The notes under the pieces: model-generated
Databases searched by the model: none
What the model was told of the DNA's origin: nothing
What the model saw: the letters and a program-made list of their open reading frames with translations, nothing else
Program-made: the position numbers and the translations under genes
In this document: one piece after another, positions 1-8,583 of the stretch
Position numbering within the stretch: the stretch's first letter is position 1
How the letters are laid out: the number at the start of each line of letters is the position of its first letter
Source: Streptomyces diastatochromogenes
GTDB lineage: Bacteria > Actinomycetota > Actinomycetes > Streptomycetales > Streptomycetaceae
NCBI GenBank assembly: GCA_001550305.1
Contig: LRTP01000368.1
Coordinates: 1 to 64,000, forward strand
DNA: 64,000 nucleotides
Reading direction: 5' to 3'

Positions 1-90
1 CGACCCGCTACGACAAGACCGCCGAGTCCTACCAAGCAGCCGTCACCCTCGCCTCGCTCCTGATGTGGGCGTGACATTTGACGACAACTC
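1..90 (+). mobile_element. Right end of an IS5-family insertion sequence (transposase C-terminus)
   Basis: The frame starting at base 3 reads TRYDKTAESY, then an AVTLASLLMWA-like tail, and stops at 72-74. This is the characteristic C-terminus of IS5-family DDE transposases. The rest of the element lies outside the window. Between the stop and the interrupted phosphatase gene there are only about 16 bases, ending at a CTAG (91-94). CTAG fits the YTAR target duplication known for the IS5 group, so I place the element boundary at about base 90. The family is clear from the protein tail; the exact boundary is an inference. Confidence 0.7.
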
Positions 91-1327
91 CTAGCGCGCG
101 GAGTGCCTCCTCGATGTCCTGCCCGCGAGTCTCCACCAGGCCGTCGGTGCACAGCAGGAGGAGGCTGCCGGGGTCCGTGAGCAGTTCCAGGGTGTCGTAG
201 GTGACACTGCCCACTCCGATCGGTGCGCCGACGGGGATCTTCAGCAGATCATTGCTGCCGTCGGGCCCCACGAGGACTGGCGGAAGGTGGCCGGCGCTGG
301 CGAGGGCGGAGCGGCCGGTCGTCGGGTCGTAGACGCAGTACAGGCAGGTGGCCAGCTGGGTGTGGCCCAGGTGCTGTGCGAAGGCGTCGAGCTGGGCCAG
401 TAGCCGCCCGGGGGGCAGGTCCAAAGTGGCGAGGGTCCTGACCGCCGTGCGCAGCTGTCCCATGACGACCGCTGCGTGCAGGCCGTGACCTGCCACGTCG
501 CCGATGACGAGTCCGACTCGGTGGCCCGGCAGGGGGATCACGTCAAACCAGTCGCCTCCGACCTGCGTGGTGTGACTGCTGGGGTGATACCGGTAGGCGA
601 TCTCCACCCCTGGCAGGCGAGGAGGCTGCGTGGGAAGCAGGCTGCGCTGCAGCACCGCGGATGCCGTCGCTTCGTCGCTGTGGATCCGGGCGTTGTGCAG
701 GGCCACAGCCGCCCGCTCGGCCACCTCCTCACAGGCTGTCAGGTCCGCGGCGACGAAAGCGGGACGGTCGGGTCTGCGCCCGAACACCAGGAAGCCAAGG
801 GCCCCGCCGTGCGCCACCAGATGCACCAGCAGGACGGAGGAGCCCTTCAGCACCAACCGGGCGGCCGGGCTGTCGAGCTCCGCCGGAAGTTGCTGCAGGA
901 CCTCATCTCCTACATGGGGAATGAGGACTGGTTCGATCTCCGCAAGGAATCGGGCCATGGACGTGCCGGTCGTGTAGACGAAGGTCTTCCCTGGGCGAAG
1001 TTCCTCCCGGCAGTCCAAGTCCTCATGGTGGACTGCCGCCACGCGGTGCATCACCACCGCACCCTCCAGGCCCTGGGGCACGAAGTCATCTTCCGACGCA
1101 ACGACCTGATCGCACAGATGAACCGAAGCGAAGTCGGCGAACCCCGGCACCGCCAGGCCGGCAAGTTGGCCGGCCTGGCGCTTGAGATCCAGGGTTGTGC
1201 CGATACCGCGCACGGCGTCGCGCAGGAAGGTCAGCCTGACCGTGTCGGTGCTGGTGACCGCACCGGGTGTCGCTCGGCGATCGGAGCCAGGGAGCGTCAG
1301 AGCGCATCGTTGTGTCTCTGGCGGCAA
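91..1327 (-). pseudogene. GAF-SpoIIE (PP2C-type) phosphatase, 3' end cut off by the IS element
   Basis: This is a Streptomyces-type serine phosphatase with an N-terminal GAF-like sensor (about residues 20-190) and a SpoIIE/PP2C catalytic domain (about 200-400). Visible metal-site motifs are GDWFDVI, IGDVAGHG, the GHLPPVL loop and LCTDGLVE. The native sequence runs to about EEALRALG, and the frame then enters the IS (bases 29-90) and ends with unrelated residues. The last part of the PP2C fold, which carries the final conserved Asp pair (DD-x-x-LL), is missing, so the protein is probably inactive. The frame opens with a TTG at 1327; there is no ATG or GTG in the first 30 codons, so the start is uncertain. 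The family usually acts on anti-anti-sigma factors; the partner is unknown. Confidence 0.75.
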
Positions 1328-1515
1328 AGAGGCCCCCTGACGTGTGCCGGGCGCAGACGCGCCCCAAGGATGACAAGGACAACTGCGCCAGACCCGGCCC
1401 TCGAGGCTGCCCAGACCTTCCGTTATGACCCTATCGCCCCAGCTCAGCAGTGGCGTTCACTCACAGGGGTGGTCCGCGCTGGTGGATCGGCGGTGTGGTG
1501 ACGGGCCCGTGAGGG

Positions 1516-1680
1516 GTGTGCCCAGTTCGGTGTGCTCGGGAAGCGGCGCAGGGTGGTGGCCTCACTCCGCAGGGTCAGGCCGTGCGCGAGCGGGTGCGCT
1601 TGCTCGCCGCCGATGGCTTTACGCGGGGTGAAGAGAACTCAGTGATAGCCAAACGGCTCCGGGGCAGTGTGCGGTCGGGG
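1516..1680 (+). pseudogene. IS630-family transposase N-terminal remnant
   Basis: The frame reads GGGLTPQGQAVRERVRLLAA, then GFTRGEENSVIAKRLRGSVRS. This matches the N-terminal helix-turn-helix segment of IS630/winged-helix transposases (GGLT...RR..VR..AA..F..G....IA..LRVS.RS). The match stops at about base 1680 and no catalytic DDE domain follows, so only the DNA-binding head is left. Confidence 0.55.
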
Positions 1681-2252
1681 GACGGTGGCGCCGGTCCTGG
1701 TGTGAGGGAAAGCGAGAGGCACTGCGCACGTCGGACCCTCGCGAAGCGACCGAAGGCCGAGGAAAGCGACTTCGCCGCGCACGAGCAGCTCCTGCTGGAA
1801 CACCTCAGGGCTTTGCACGTACCGCAGGGCGCTGCCGCCATGGCGGAAGTCGCAGATCAGCGGGCTCCATAGGACCGGATCAAGGTGATACGTACCGGGC
1901 ACGACGATGCGCTCGTCGGTGTGTACACGGATCACCTCGGTCTCGACACTGAAGAACCGCCCCTCCTGCCGGTGTGAGCGCGAACGCCCTGACCTCCATT
2001 TGGAGGGCACTTGGCCACCCGAGGCGGCCGTACGACGTCGGAGGCCGTCGGCGTGAACCCGGGCACAGCGAACTTTGTCGCGCTGGTATCGGTACAAGGG
2101 CTGCTTGCTCTCCGGGACCGGGGTCGGCCCGGTCAGCGGCGTGAGGCGCGCCCCCTGCGCCCACAGGCCCGGCAGCAGGACGCGATGTCGAGCCAGGTCG
2201 TGCAGTACTCGACGCCGAGCAGGTCGGGCGCCCGGCCGCCTACTGTGGGGGC
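1681..2252. other. Degenerate stretch with one unrecognised coding-like patch
   Basis: There is no complete gene here. On the minus strand, from about 1965 down to 1765, one frame reads VETEVIRVHTDERIVVPGTY, then a segment with LWSPLICDFRHGG and ELLVRGEVAFLG. It has GC-rich third positions and looks like a decayed or truncated gene, but I cannot assign a family. The frame has no convincing start and runs into unrelated sequence at both ends. The plus strand holds nothing convincing. Confidence 0.25.
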
Positions 2253-2534
2253 ATGGGCGAAATCCTCGTCGTGTACGAGCTCGACAACCCCATGGCCAAA
2301 CGCTCCTCCCTGGGGATAGCGGCTGGTGAGCAACGGCCCGTCCGCAAGCTGCACGCCGCGCCCTCCGCCCCGGGGGAGCCCTCCGCGACGGGACCGCGGA
2401 CCCTCTGCGGCAAGGACACCTTCGCCATGCAGACGGCCTGCTGGAAGCCCTCCGAACACCCTGGCGCCCTCTGGTACCCCGTGCAGTACGCATCCGTGGT
2501 CTGCTCCGACTGCGATGCCGTGATCGAGACCTGA
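2253..2534 (+). CDS. Small conserved hypothetical protein with Cys pairs
   Basis: This 93-aa protein starts MGEILVVYELDNP and ends VVCSDCDAVIET. The C-terminal half contains LCGKDTFAMQTACW and VCSDCD, so four cysteines could form a small metal site; that is inference. It resembles small hypothetical proteins seen widely in Streptomyces, but I know no function. It stands alone between remnants, with no operon partner on its strand. Confidence 0.6.
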   Translation: MGEILVVYELDNPMAKRSSLGIAAGEQRPVRKLHAAPSAPGEPSATGPRTLCGKDTFAMQTACWKPSEHPGALWYPVQYASVVCSDCDAVIET

Positions 2535-2711
2535 CCGGCGTGCGGAGCATGCGACTCCAAACGGGGTCATTCCATATCCGTCAGATCTCCCGCCCCAACG
2601 CGGGCTCCGACAGAACGGCGCGCAGCGGCTACGGCGCCCCGGCCCGCCAGCGGCGGCTTCGAGCGCAGGCTGCCGTCCTCGACAGCCCCCAGCACCCGCT
2701 TTCTCTACCGC

Positions 2712-3143
2712 TCAACCCCCTTGTTCCACGCACTCCTTGAAATGCTCCAGATCGCTGCGAACGAGCCGTTCGATGGCGTTCACCTGGGCGAATCCCTTCT
2801 GGCCGCCGAAGGTCTCCCTGATCGCGTCGGGGTCGTACTCGAGCCGTGCCTGGACCCGGGTGCGGTTCTCGTTGATCGGCTGCAGCGAGAAGGAACCCAC
2901 CAGTTCGGGGTCGCTGGTGGTGTGCCACTCCATCACGCGTTCCCCCTTGCGATCGGAGATCTCGGCCTCGAACACCCGGGCACGGCCGCCGGCCTCGACG
3001 TCCAGACGCGCTCGACCACCCGCCTCCGTACGGACCTCGCGCACTCCTTCCACGAACCGCGGATAGTTCTCCACGCGGTGGAGGTCGTCCCAAGCCTTGT
3101 CGATCGGCACTCCAACGTCGACGTGTTCTTCGAGGGTGCTCAT
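2712..3143 (-). CDS. SRPBCC (START-like) family protein
   Basis: This 143-aa protein starts MSTLEEHVDVGVP. The frame is open further upstream, but I chose the ATG at 3143 because GGAGGTGGG lies just before it and the SRPBCC pattern begins there. Features are the first strand (VDVGVPIDKAWDDL), WHTTSDPELVGSFSLQP and the long C-terminal helix (ERLVRSDLEHFKECVE). Such proteins enclose a hydrophobic ligand pocket; members act as cyclases, lipid-binding proteins or coenzyme Q partners. The ligand here is unknown. The gene is monocistronic. Confidence 0.8.
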   Translation of the reverse strand: MSTLEEHVDVGVPIDKAWDDLHRVENYPRFVEGVREVRTEAGGRARLDVEAGGRARVFEAEISDRKGERVMEWHTTSDPELVGSFSLQPINENRTRVQARLEYDPDAIRETFGGQKGFAQVNAIERLVRSDLEHFKECVEQGG

Positions 3144-3512
3144 GGCCCACCTCCATGTTCGACTCATGACGCATGGGCTTTCTGTGTCCAGTGTGCGCCC
3201 GGTGGGGGTGCCCGGTGGTGGCGTCGAGTGTGTCGAGTGTTCCGGTGCATGCGGTCCGCAACACGCATCGCTACGAGCACGCTGTCCGATGCTGTCACCA
3301 CCGGCAGGCACCTATGAGGTGTTCAGCCGACAGGACACACCCCGAAGCCGACAAGATCATGCACGGCATGCGGGAGACCCCGGGCGACTTCACCCTGATG
3401 AGCGCGACACCCCACAGGGCATGGAGCACAGCCTGGGCAACAACGTCTCGGTGAGCCTTTGCGACGACGACCGGAAGCTGCGGGCCGGCCGGTCCCGGCG
3501 CATGCTGGTGAC
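3144..3512. other. Gap with a possible decayed reading frame
   Basis: Between the SRPBCC gene and the next small gene I see no intact gene. Around 3355-3480 two plus-strand frames in series read MRETPGDFTLMS and then EHSLGNNVSVSLCDDD. Both look protein-like and would join only with a frameshift near 3410. I cannot identify a family. Confidence 0.25.
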
Positions 3513-3740
3513 ATGGACGTACGCCCCCCGGTGGTCGTGCTTTCGCCGGAGTCGGACGGGGGTCGCCGCGTGATGATCCGCGGCAAGTGCACGGGCACCG
3601 CGTACACCCTGTTCGACGTGCTGGATTTCCTGCACCGTGCCGGCCTGCCCGCCGAGGACCGGGTCGTCGACGACCCAGAGCTGATCGAGTGGCGTGGTGG
3701 CGGACCGTACGACTGGGACAACACGGCGCAGACACCGTAA
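3513..3740 (+). CDS. Small conserved hypothetical protein
   Basis: This 75-aa protein starts MDVRPPVVVLSPESDGGRRV and ends with an EWRGGGPYDWDN segment. I chose the internal ATG at 3513 because the upstream extension is low-complexity Arg/Ala. The compact acidic composition and the central helix (YTLFDVLDFLHRAGL) look like a real actinomycete protein, but the family has no function that I know. It has no close neighbours on the same strand. Confidence 0.55.
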   Translation: MDVRPPVVVLSPESDGGRRVMIRGKCTGTAYTLFDVLDFLHRAGLPAEDRVVDDPELIEWRGGGPYDWDNTAQTP

Positions 3741-3835
3741 CCCCGAATTTCCGCCCCCCACCGCGTATCGCCGTTCCGGCGCGTTAGAGGTCTTCCCTGT
3801 CTGACCGCATGCCGAAAGGGCGCCAGGGGCCTCCC

Positions 3836-4582
3836 CTACTCGTCGCCGATGCGTACGACCGCCAGCGTGATGTTGTCGGGTCCGCCCGCCCCGATGGCGG
3901 CCTTCCAGAGTTCGAAGGCCGCCCGGCCGTCGTCGTGCTCCCGCATCACCGCATCGATCTCGTCCGGCGTCACCGGGTCGGTCAGACCGTCTGTGCAGAT
4001 GAGGTAGCGGTCGCCGGGCGACAGCGACGCGGCCGTCACGTGAGGACTGATGGGGCGGTAACCGGGCGTACCGCCCAGGCACTGGGTGACGAGGGACGTG
4101 GTGCGCTCCCCGGGTTCGAGCGGCGGGCTGTCGTCGACGCTCACCTGGCGCAGCCCGTCGCGAGAGGACGCGAACACCCGGCTGTCCCCCACGTTGAACG
4201 TCAGCAGCGAGCCGGGCTGTACGACGACGCCGGCGACGGTCGTCCCCATGGTGGCCAGCTCACTTCCGGTGCCGCCGGCGGCCCGGTACAGGGCGCGGTT
4301 GCAAGCGTTCAAGGCGTCGCGGACGGCGTCCTCGCTGCTCAGAGTGGGACCGATCGACGCGAGCCGGTGGGCAGCCAGGGCGCTGGCCACGTCGCCGCCG
4401 GGATGTCCGCCGAGCCCGTCGGCGACGGCGACGACGAGGGGCGTCCCCAGCGGGAAGACCAGGCTCTGCGGGTTCTCGGTCACGGTGGCGCACAGTGTCC
4501 ACGGTCCGACGACGAGGCTGTCCTCGTTCCGCCCGCGGAGCAGCCCGGGATGGCTCAGCGCACTCACGGCGACGTACGACAT
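3836..4582 (-). CDS. PP2C-family serine/threonine phosphatase
   Basis: This 248-aa single-domain protein belongs to the PPM/PP2C family. In order it carries RNEDS (motif 1), VADGLGGHPGGD (metal-binding Asp and Gly loop), MGTTVAGVV, FNVGDSR, ICTDGLTD and GGPDNITLAVV, so all metal-ligand aspartates appear present. I chose the ATG at 4582 because MSYVAVSALSHPGL matches the usual start. The family removes phosphate from Ser/Thr in proteins, often opposing a Hanks-type kinase. No kinase is nearby, so the substrate is unknown. Confidence 0.88.
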   Translation of the reverse strand: MSYVAVSALSHPGLLRGRNEDSLVVGPWTLCATVTENPQSLVFPLGTPLVVAVADGLGGHPGGDVASALAAHRLASIGPTLSSEDAVRDALNACNRALYRAAGGTGSELATMGTTVAGVVVQPGSLLTFNVGDSRVFASSRDGLRQVSVDDSPPLEPGERTTSLVTQCLGGTPGYRPISPHVTAASLSPGDRYLICTDGLTDPVTPDEIDAVMREHDDGRAAFELWKAAIGAGGPDNITLAVVRIGDE

Positions 4583-4997
4583 GGAGCGCCACCGCCTTCC
4601 CGCACCGACACACCGCCGGAGGCCGGGCCCCCGACCTGCTGACACTCGCACACGAGTCCTCACGGCCGAAAGCCTGAGCCGAGAGATGGACCCTCACGAG
4701 ACGTCCTGTCCGGGACACCCGGCGAGTTGATGCCCGTCGCTCAGACGTCGGCCAGCCGCGCGCACACGCAGAACTCGCGCGGTTCGGCCCAGCGGGCGCA
4801 CGGGCGGGCGAAGGCTATGACGTCGCCCGGCCGCAGCGAATCCAGGCACAGTGCGTCGGTCGGTTTCCAGCGCGCGGAGCCACCCGGCCGAGCCTGTGCA
4901 TCCGACCACCGCCCAACCGACGAGCGGGGCAACAACACCATTCTCCGCTCCGGCGCCCCCTGCGGCCAGCCTCCACGGACGGTCACAGTGGCCTGCC
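4583..4997. other. Gap holding a short C-terminal gene scrap
   Basis: The only coding-like piece is on the minus strand at about 4741-4880. It ends LRPGDVIAFARPCARW and then EFCVCARLADV before a stop. It has no plausible start and no family match I can name, so it is probably the tail of a deleted gene. Confidence 0.25.
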
Positions 4998-5226
4998 TCA
5001 CGCCCCTGGCGGGACCTTCCCCGACACCGCCCCACACCGGTGAGGCCCACTACGACACCGGCGCCGCCCACGCCGACGACGTCTTTGAGCACGGCGGCTT
5101 CGCGGTGCGCTTCTCACCCACGACCTGGTCGGCATGCTTGCCGACAGCTGGACACTCGCCAAGGTCCACGCTGTCGACCAAGGGGACCTGACCCGCCGCC
5201 TCTGGCGCTTCACCCAGCCCCTTTGA
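4998..5226 (+). pseudogene. SAM-dependent methyltransferase C-terminal remnant, frameshifted
   Basis: One frame reads HYDTGAAHADDVFEHGGFAV, then RFS. At about 5110-5117 the sequence changes frame and continues THDLVGMLADSWTL, AKVHAVDQGDL and RRLWRFTQPL up to the stop at 5224-5226. Together these resemble the end of a class I SAM-dependent methyltransferase of Streptomyces (tail like EGELPRRLWRVTQ). The SAM-binding N-terminal part is absent. With the missing head and the frameshift I call it a pseudogene. Confidence 0.5.
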
Positions 5227-5310
5227 CGGCCGGTGACCAGTCCGTCGGCAGGATGCCCCGGGGCGCGCCGGTTCGCCGAGCGTAGGGGGCCGAGCCGCCG
5301 TAGGCCGGGT

Positions 5311-5616
5311 TCACGGGGTGATTGACGCGTCTGTGGTCAGCTCGCCGGTGACCAGATAGACCACTCGCCGGGCGATCGACACGGCATGGTCGGCAAACCG
5401 CGCGTAGTAGCGGCCGACCAAGGTGACGTCGACGGTCATCTCGACCCCGTGCTTCCAGCGGTCGTCCATCAGAGGCGGGAACAGCATGCGGTGCAGCTCG
5501 TCCATGCGGTCGTCGTCCTCCTCCAGCTGGAGAGCCGCATCGACGCCCTTGGTGATGATCACTTCTGCGGCCTGCGCCATCAGGCGCTGCGCGAGCTGGC
5601 CCATCTCCAGAATCGT
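5311..5616 (-). pseudogene. phoU: PhoU phosphate-signalling protein, C-terminal fragment
   Basis: The frame reads TILEMGQLAQRLMAQAAEVI, then KGVDAALQLEEDDDRMDELH, DDRWKHG and GRYYARFADHAVSIARRVV. This is the second three-helix repeat of PhoU with its metal-binding E/DxxxD-type helix (RFADHAVSIARR). The first half of the protein is missing. Upstream, at about 5616, the similarity ends abruptly and the sequence leads into the NuoB-like fragment on the same strand. PhoU normally restrains the PstSCAB/PhoR system; this piece should not be functional. Confidence 0.75.
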
Positions 5617-5707
5617 ACGGCGCCCCGCCCATGTACCCGTGCACACCAGCGGCGACGTCCTTGCCCGCTTCCTGATCCGCGCCGAGGAAATCGACGCAGC
5701 GCCGCGA

Positions 5708-6154
5708 CATCTCACCTGGCTCCGGCGGGCACCCGGGCACTTGAAGATCCACCGGTACGACGTCGGGTACGGCGCCCTCGACGCCGTACCCGCCCGCGAA
5801 CTCACCGCAGTTGATCGCGCAGTCGCCGACCGCCACCACCAGTCGCGGCTCGGGCATCGCGGCGACCGTGCGGCGCAGCGGCTCGGCCATGTTCCGCGTC
5901 ACCGGCCCGGTCACCAGCGCCACGTCCGCGTGCCGGGGCGAGGCCACCAGGCGGGCGCCGTACCGCTCCGCGTCGTACACCGGGTTGAAGGCCGCCGCGA
6001 TCTCGATCTCGCACCCGTTGCAGGAACCGGCGTCGACGCACCTCACCTGCACCGAGCCGCCGAACTCCCGCGCCTGCAGCAGGCCGCCCTCCGGGCGTGG
6101 TGGAGCGGGCTCGGCCTCCCGTCCGGTGTCCCGGATCTTGCGCAGCAGGCCCAT
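5708..6154 (-). pseudogene. NuoB/HycG-like [4Fe-4S] subunit, 3' truncated
   Basis: This resembles the 20-kDa NADH-quinone oxidoreductase subunit B family, specifically the formate-hydrogenlyase-like version. It starts MGLLRKIRDTGRE after a GGAGGG ribosome binding site (start 6154). Cluster motifs are VDAGSCNGCEIEI (C45, C48), GDCAINCGEF (C112, C116) and VPGCPPEPGEM (C142). It is normal up to the CPPEP motif, and then the family sequence is replaced by about 90 bases of unassigned DNA followed by a PhoU fragment. The frame stays open to 5210, so a chimeric 314-residue product could be made from this start. The partner subunits of the complex are absent. Confidence 0.7.
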
Positions 6155-6304
6155 GAACCCTCCCTGGCACGGTGAGGACTTGTCGGCAGGTGCCCGACAG
6201 GCCACCTGCGACCGGAGTTACGTCACTCGGGAGTGAAGCGGCCGCCTCCCGTTACCACAGAGCGCTGTCAGTCGCGGGAAGCGGCCGCCGGTTGAGGGCC
6301 GCCG

Positions 6305-6655
6305 TTACGACGGCGGTTTCGCCTGGGTCTGGGCGGCCTGCAGATCGGCGAGGAGTTCGGCTTGTCCGGCGAGCACGCCGGACAGGATGGTGCGGGCGAC
6401 CCTGAGCAGCTCGGCGATATACGGGCTGGTCAGCGAGTAATACACCGTCGACCCCTCCTTGCGGGTCACCACCAGGTTCGCTCGGCGCAGCACCGCGAGC
6501 TGCTGCGACAGATGCGCTGCTTCGATCCCTACCTCCGGGAGCATCTCCGCGACCGCGTGCTCGCGCTCGCTCAGCAGCTCCAGGACCCGGATGCGCGCCG
6601 GGTGGCCGAGCGTCTTGAAGAACTCGGCCTTCAGTTGGTACAGCGGCGTACTCAT
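6305..6655 (-). CDS. ArsR-family transcriptional regulator
   Basis: This 116-aa winged-helix protein has MSTPLYQLKAEFFKTLGHPA at the start, the wing region RRANLVVTRKEGSTVYYSLT, and the recognition helix around EAAHLSQQLAVLRR. I chose the start at 6655 because the family always begins near KAEFFKTLGHP. No cysteine pair typical of arsenic or zinc sensing is visible in the DNA-binding helix, so the signal may not be a metal. The gene is divergent from a zinc-ribbon protein, with a perfect palindrome between them that is the likely operator. Confidence 0.88.
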   Translation of the reverse strand: MSTPLYQLKAEFFKTLGHPARIRVLELLSEREHAVAEMLPEVGIEAAHLSQQLAVLRRANLVVTRKEGSTVYYSLTSPYIAELLRVARTILSGVLAGQAELLADLQAAQTQAKPPS

Positions 6656-6826
6656 CGTGTCGTCGCCTCCCCGGTACGGCAGCACGGCCGCACCAGGCCG
6701 TCCTCGGCGCATCGCATCAACCCACTCGTCAAACACATGTGGCCCATCCTCGCGTGCGGCAGCGGCCCAGCCGAATCCGCGCACGAGAACCGATCCGCCC
6801 GAAACCAGCGGTGACGACCTCAGCAA

Positions 6827-6842
6827 TTGCTAAGATTAGCAA
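6827..6842. promoter_or_regulatory. ArsR-type operator palindrome
   Basis: TTGCTAAGATTAGCAA is a perfect inverted repeat (7-bp arms, GA centre) in the spacer between the divergent arsR-like gene (start 6655) and the zinc-ribbon gene (start 6871). ArsR-family regulators commonly bind AT-rich palindromes of this length, and it is the only AT-rich element in the spacer. Binding is inferred. Confidence 0.65.
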
Positions 6843-6870
6843 CTCCATACGTGATGTGAGGGAGGTTTGC

Positions 6871-7050
6871 GTGAGAATCATTCCGCTGCGTGGCGCGGGC
6901 GTCGCCTGGTTCAAGTGCCCCGCCTGCCGCCTAAAGTGCCGGCCCACCGCCGTCGGCCCGGACGGACAGTGCCCGCGGTGCGGCGAGACCCGCATGCTGA
7001 AGCTGTCCTTCGGCGGCCGGGCCACCGCACCGGACGGCGGCCGGAGCTGA
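6871..7050 (+). CDS. Small zinc-ribbon protein
   Basis: This 59-aa protein begins at a GTG preceded by GGGAGG. It carries two Cys pairs, KCPACRLKC and QCPRCGE, which make a zinc ribbon of the rubredoxin/C4 type, followed by a basic-hydrophobic segment (MLKLSFGG). The size and arrangement suggest a small adaptor or nucleic-acid-binding protein; no function is known to me. It is divergent from the ArsR gene, and the operator sits 29 bases upstream of its start, so co-regulation is likely. Confidence 0.65.
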   Translation: MRIIPLRGAGVAWFKCPACRLKCRPTAVGPDGQCPRCGETRMLKLSFGGRATAPDGGRS

Positions 7051-7323
7051 CCCGCACGCGGCTCCGCAATGGGGATGGACCATGGGTGACTGGACTGTTC
7101 AGCGAATTCTTGCGAGGGACCCCGGGCGTTGACACCCGGGAGGAATCGCATCCCCGTGGCTGCGGTGTGGAGCGCCGCAGTATCACTGTGTATGTTCGGC
7201 CGCGGAGCGGCCGGATCCCTTCTCGGCGGAGCCGGGTGGTGAGAGCGCATGGCCGGTCGGTTCGCTCAATGTGATGAACGGACTCGAACGTGTGGTGGCG
7301 TCTCGCACGGGTGGCTACGATCC

Positions 7324-8554
7324 GTGATCGTGACGCTGGTCGTGCAGGTGAAACTGCTACCGACGCCTGTGCAGGCGGCGGCACTTGAGGCGACCCTGCC
7401 CGCCTGTAACGAGGCCGCGACCTGGGTGAGCGAGACCGCCTTCGCGCGCGGGGAGTTCAAGAACTTCGCCCTGCGCAAGCAGGTCTACGGCGAGGTCAAG
7501 TCCCGCTGGAACCTGGGCGCGCAGGCCGCCCAGCACGTCATCAAGAACACGTGCGACGCGTACGCCACGCTGAAGACGAACCTGAAGACCGGGGAACCTC
7601 GGCAGGCCCGGCTCACGCCGTTACCGCAAGGCCGCCGAGAAGCCGATCGCCTTCCGCCCGCAGGGCGCGCAGCCCTACGACGACCGCATGCTGTCCTGGC
7701 AGATCCCGGACCGGACAGTGTCCATCTGGACCGTGGCGGGCCGGGTAAAGAACGTGGCGTTCACCGCCTCACCCGATCAGCTGGCCACGCTGGCCCTGTA
7801 CCGCAGGGGCGAGTCCGATCTGCTGGAGCGGGACGGCATGTGATTTTTGAACGCCACCTGTGAGGTGCCCGAAGCACCCTTGAACTCGGACCTGGTGGAC
7901 TTCCTCGGGATCGACCTGGGCATCGTGAACATCGCCACCACCTCGGACGGCGAGATCATGGCCGGACGCGAGCTGAACCGCACCCGCCTGCGCGAGCGAG
8001 GCCTGCGTACCAAGCTGCAGCGCAAGAACACCCCGTCCGCCAAGCGGCGCCTGAAGAAACGGCGGCGCAAGGAAGCGCGGCGGGCGAGGGACATCAACCA
8101 CAAGATCGCAAAGCATGTGGTGGCCGAGGCAGAACGCACCGGTCGCGGAATCGCCCTGGAAGACCTGACAGGGATCCGCGAGCGGGTACGGCTTCGCAAG
8201 CCCCAACGGGCCACCCACTCCTCCTGGGCCTTCCACCAGTTGGGGGCATTCATCGCATACAAGGCTCGCCGGGTAGGAGTGGCGGTGGTGCACGTCGATC
8301 CGGCGTACACCTCCCGCACCTGCGCCGAGTGCGGCCACGTAGACAAGGCGAACCGGGTCTCACGGGCCTGGTTCGCGTGCCGGAACTGCGGATTCGTTGA
8401 TCACGCAGACCGTAACGGCTCCCGCAACATCCGCGCCCGCGCGCGGGAGTTGTGGCGACGCGGGGCCCCGTCAATGGCCCCCGCCCCAATCCGGAAACCG
8501 GGAGCGGGGCTGGACGCAAACGCAGCATCACACCCACTGATGCCCGTTGTGTAA
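7324..8554 (+). pseudogene. tnpB: TnpB (IS200/IS605-type RNA-guided nuclease), frameshift plus nonsense
   Basis: This is a TnpB of about 409 residues broken twice. The N-terminus (VVQVKLLPTPVQAAALE) runs normally to NLKTG. An extra G in GGGG (7591-7594) then shifts frame. The other frame continues GRPGSRRYRKAAEK to LLERDGM, where TGA (7841-7843) replaces a probable Trp codon. The catalytic half is intact from 7847: GIDLGIVNIATT (first RuvC Asp), the basic RRLKKRRRKEARRARD helix, IALEDLTGIRER (RuvC Glu), a zinc finger (CAECGHV...CRNCGF) and DHADRNGSRNI (last RuvC Asp). No tnpA is present. Translation of an active protein is unlikely. Confidence 0.85.
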
Positions 8555-8555
8555 G

Positions 8556-8583
8556 CCCGGCGCCTTTAGCGCCGGGTAGTTGA
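8556..8583 (+). mobile_element. Right-end hairpin of the tnpB element
   Basis: CCCGGCGC-CTTTA-GCGCCGGG (8556-8576) is a perfect 8-bp stem just after the tnpB stop, followed by TAGTTGAC. This is the position and shape of the subterminal right-end hairpin of IS200/IS605-type elements, which is also the 3' scaffold of the omega RNA. Esterase coding sequence resumes at about 8584, which fixes the element end near 8583. Confidence 0.6.

Noticed and set aside
476-1501. 341-codon plus-strand frame
   Set aside because: It is opposite the GAF-SpoIIE gene; its composition (Arg, His, Gln, Gly rich) and lack of any family pattern mark it as a shadow.
7121-7140. CCCGGG-CGTTGACA-CCCGGG hairpin followed by AGGAATCGC, considered as the right end of a second tnpB element
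   Set aside because: The shape fits such ends, but there is no tnpB coding sequence upstream and the arms are only 6 bp, so I do not call it.
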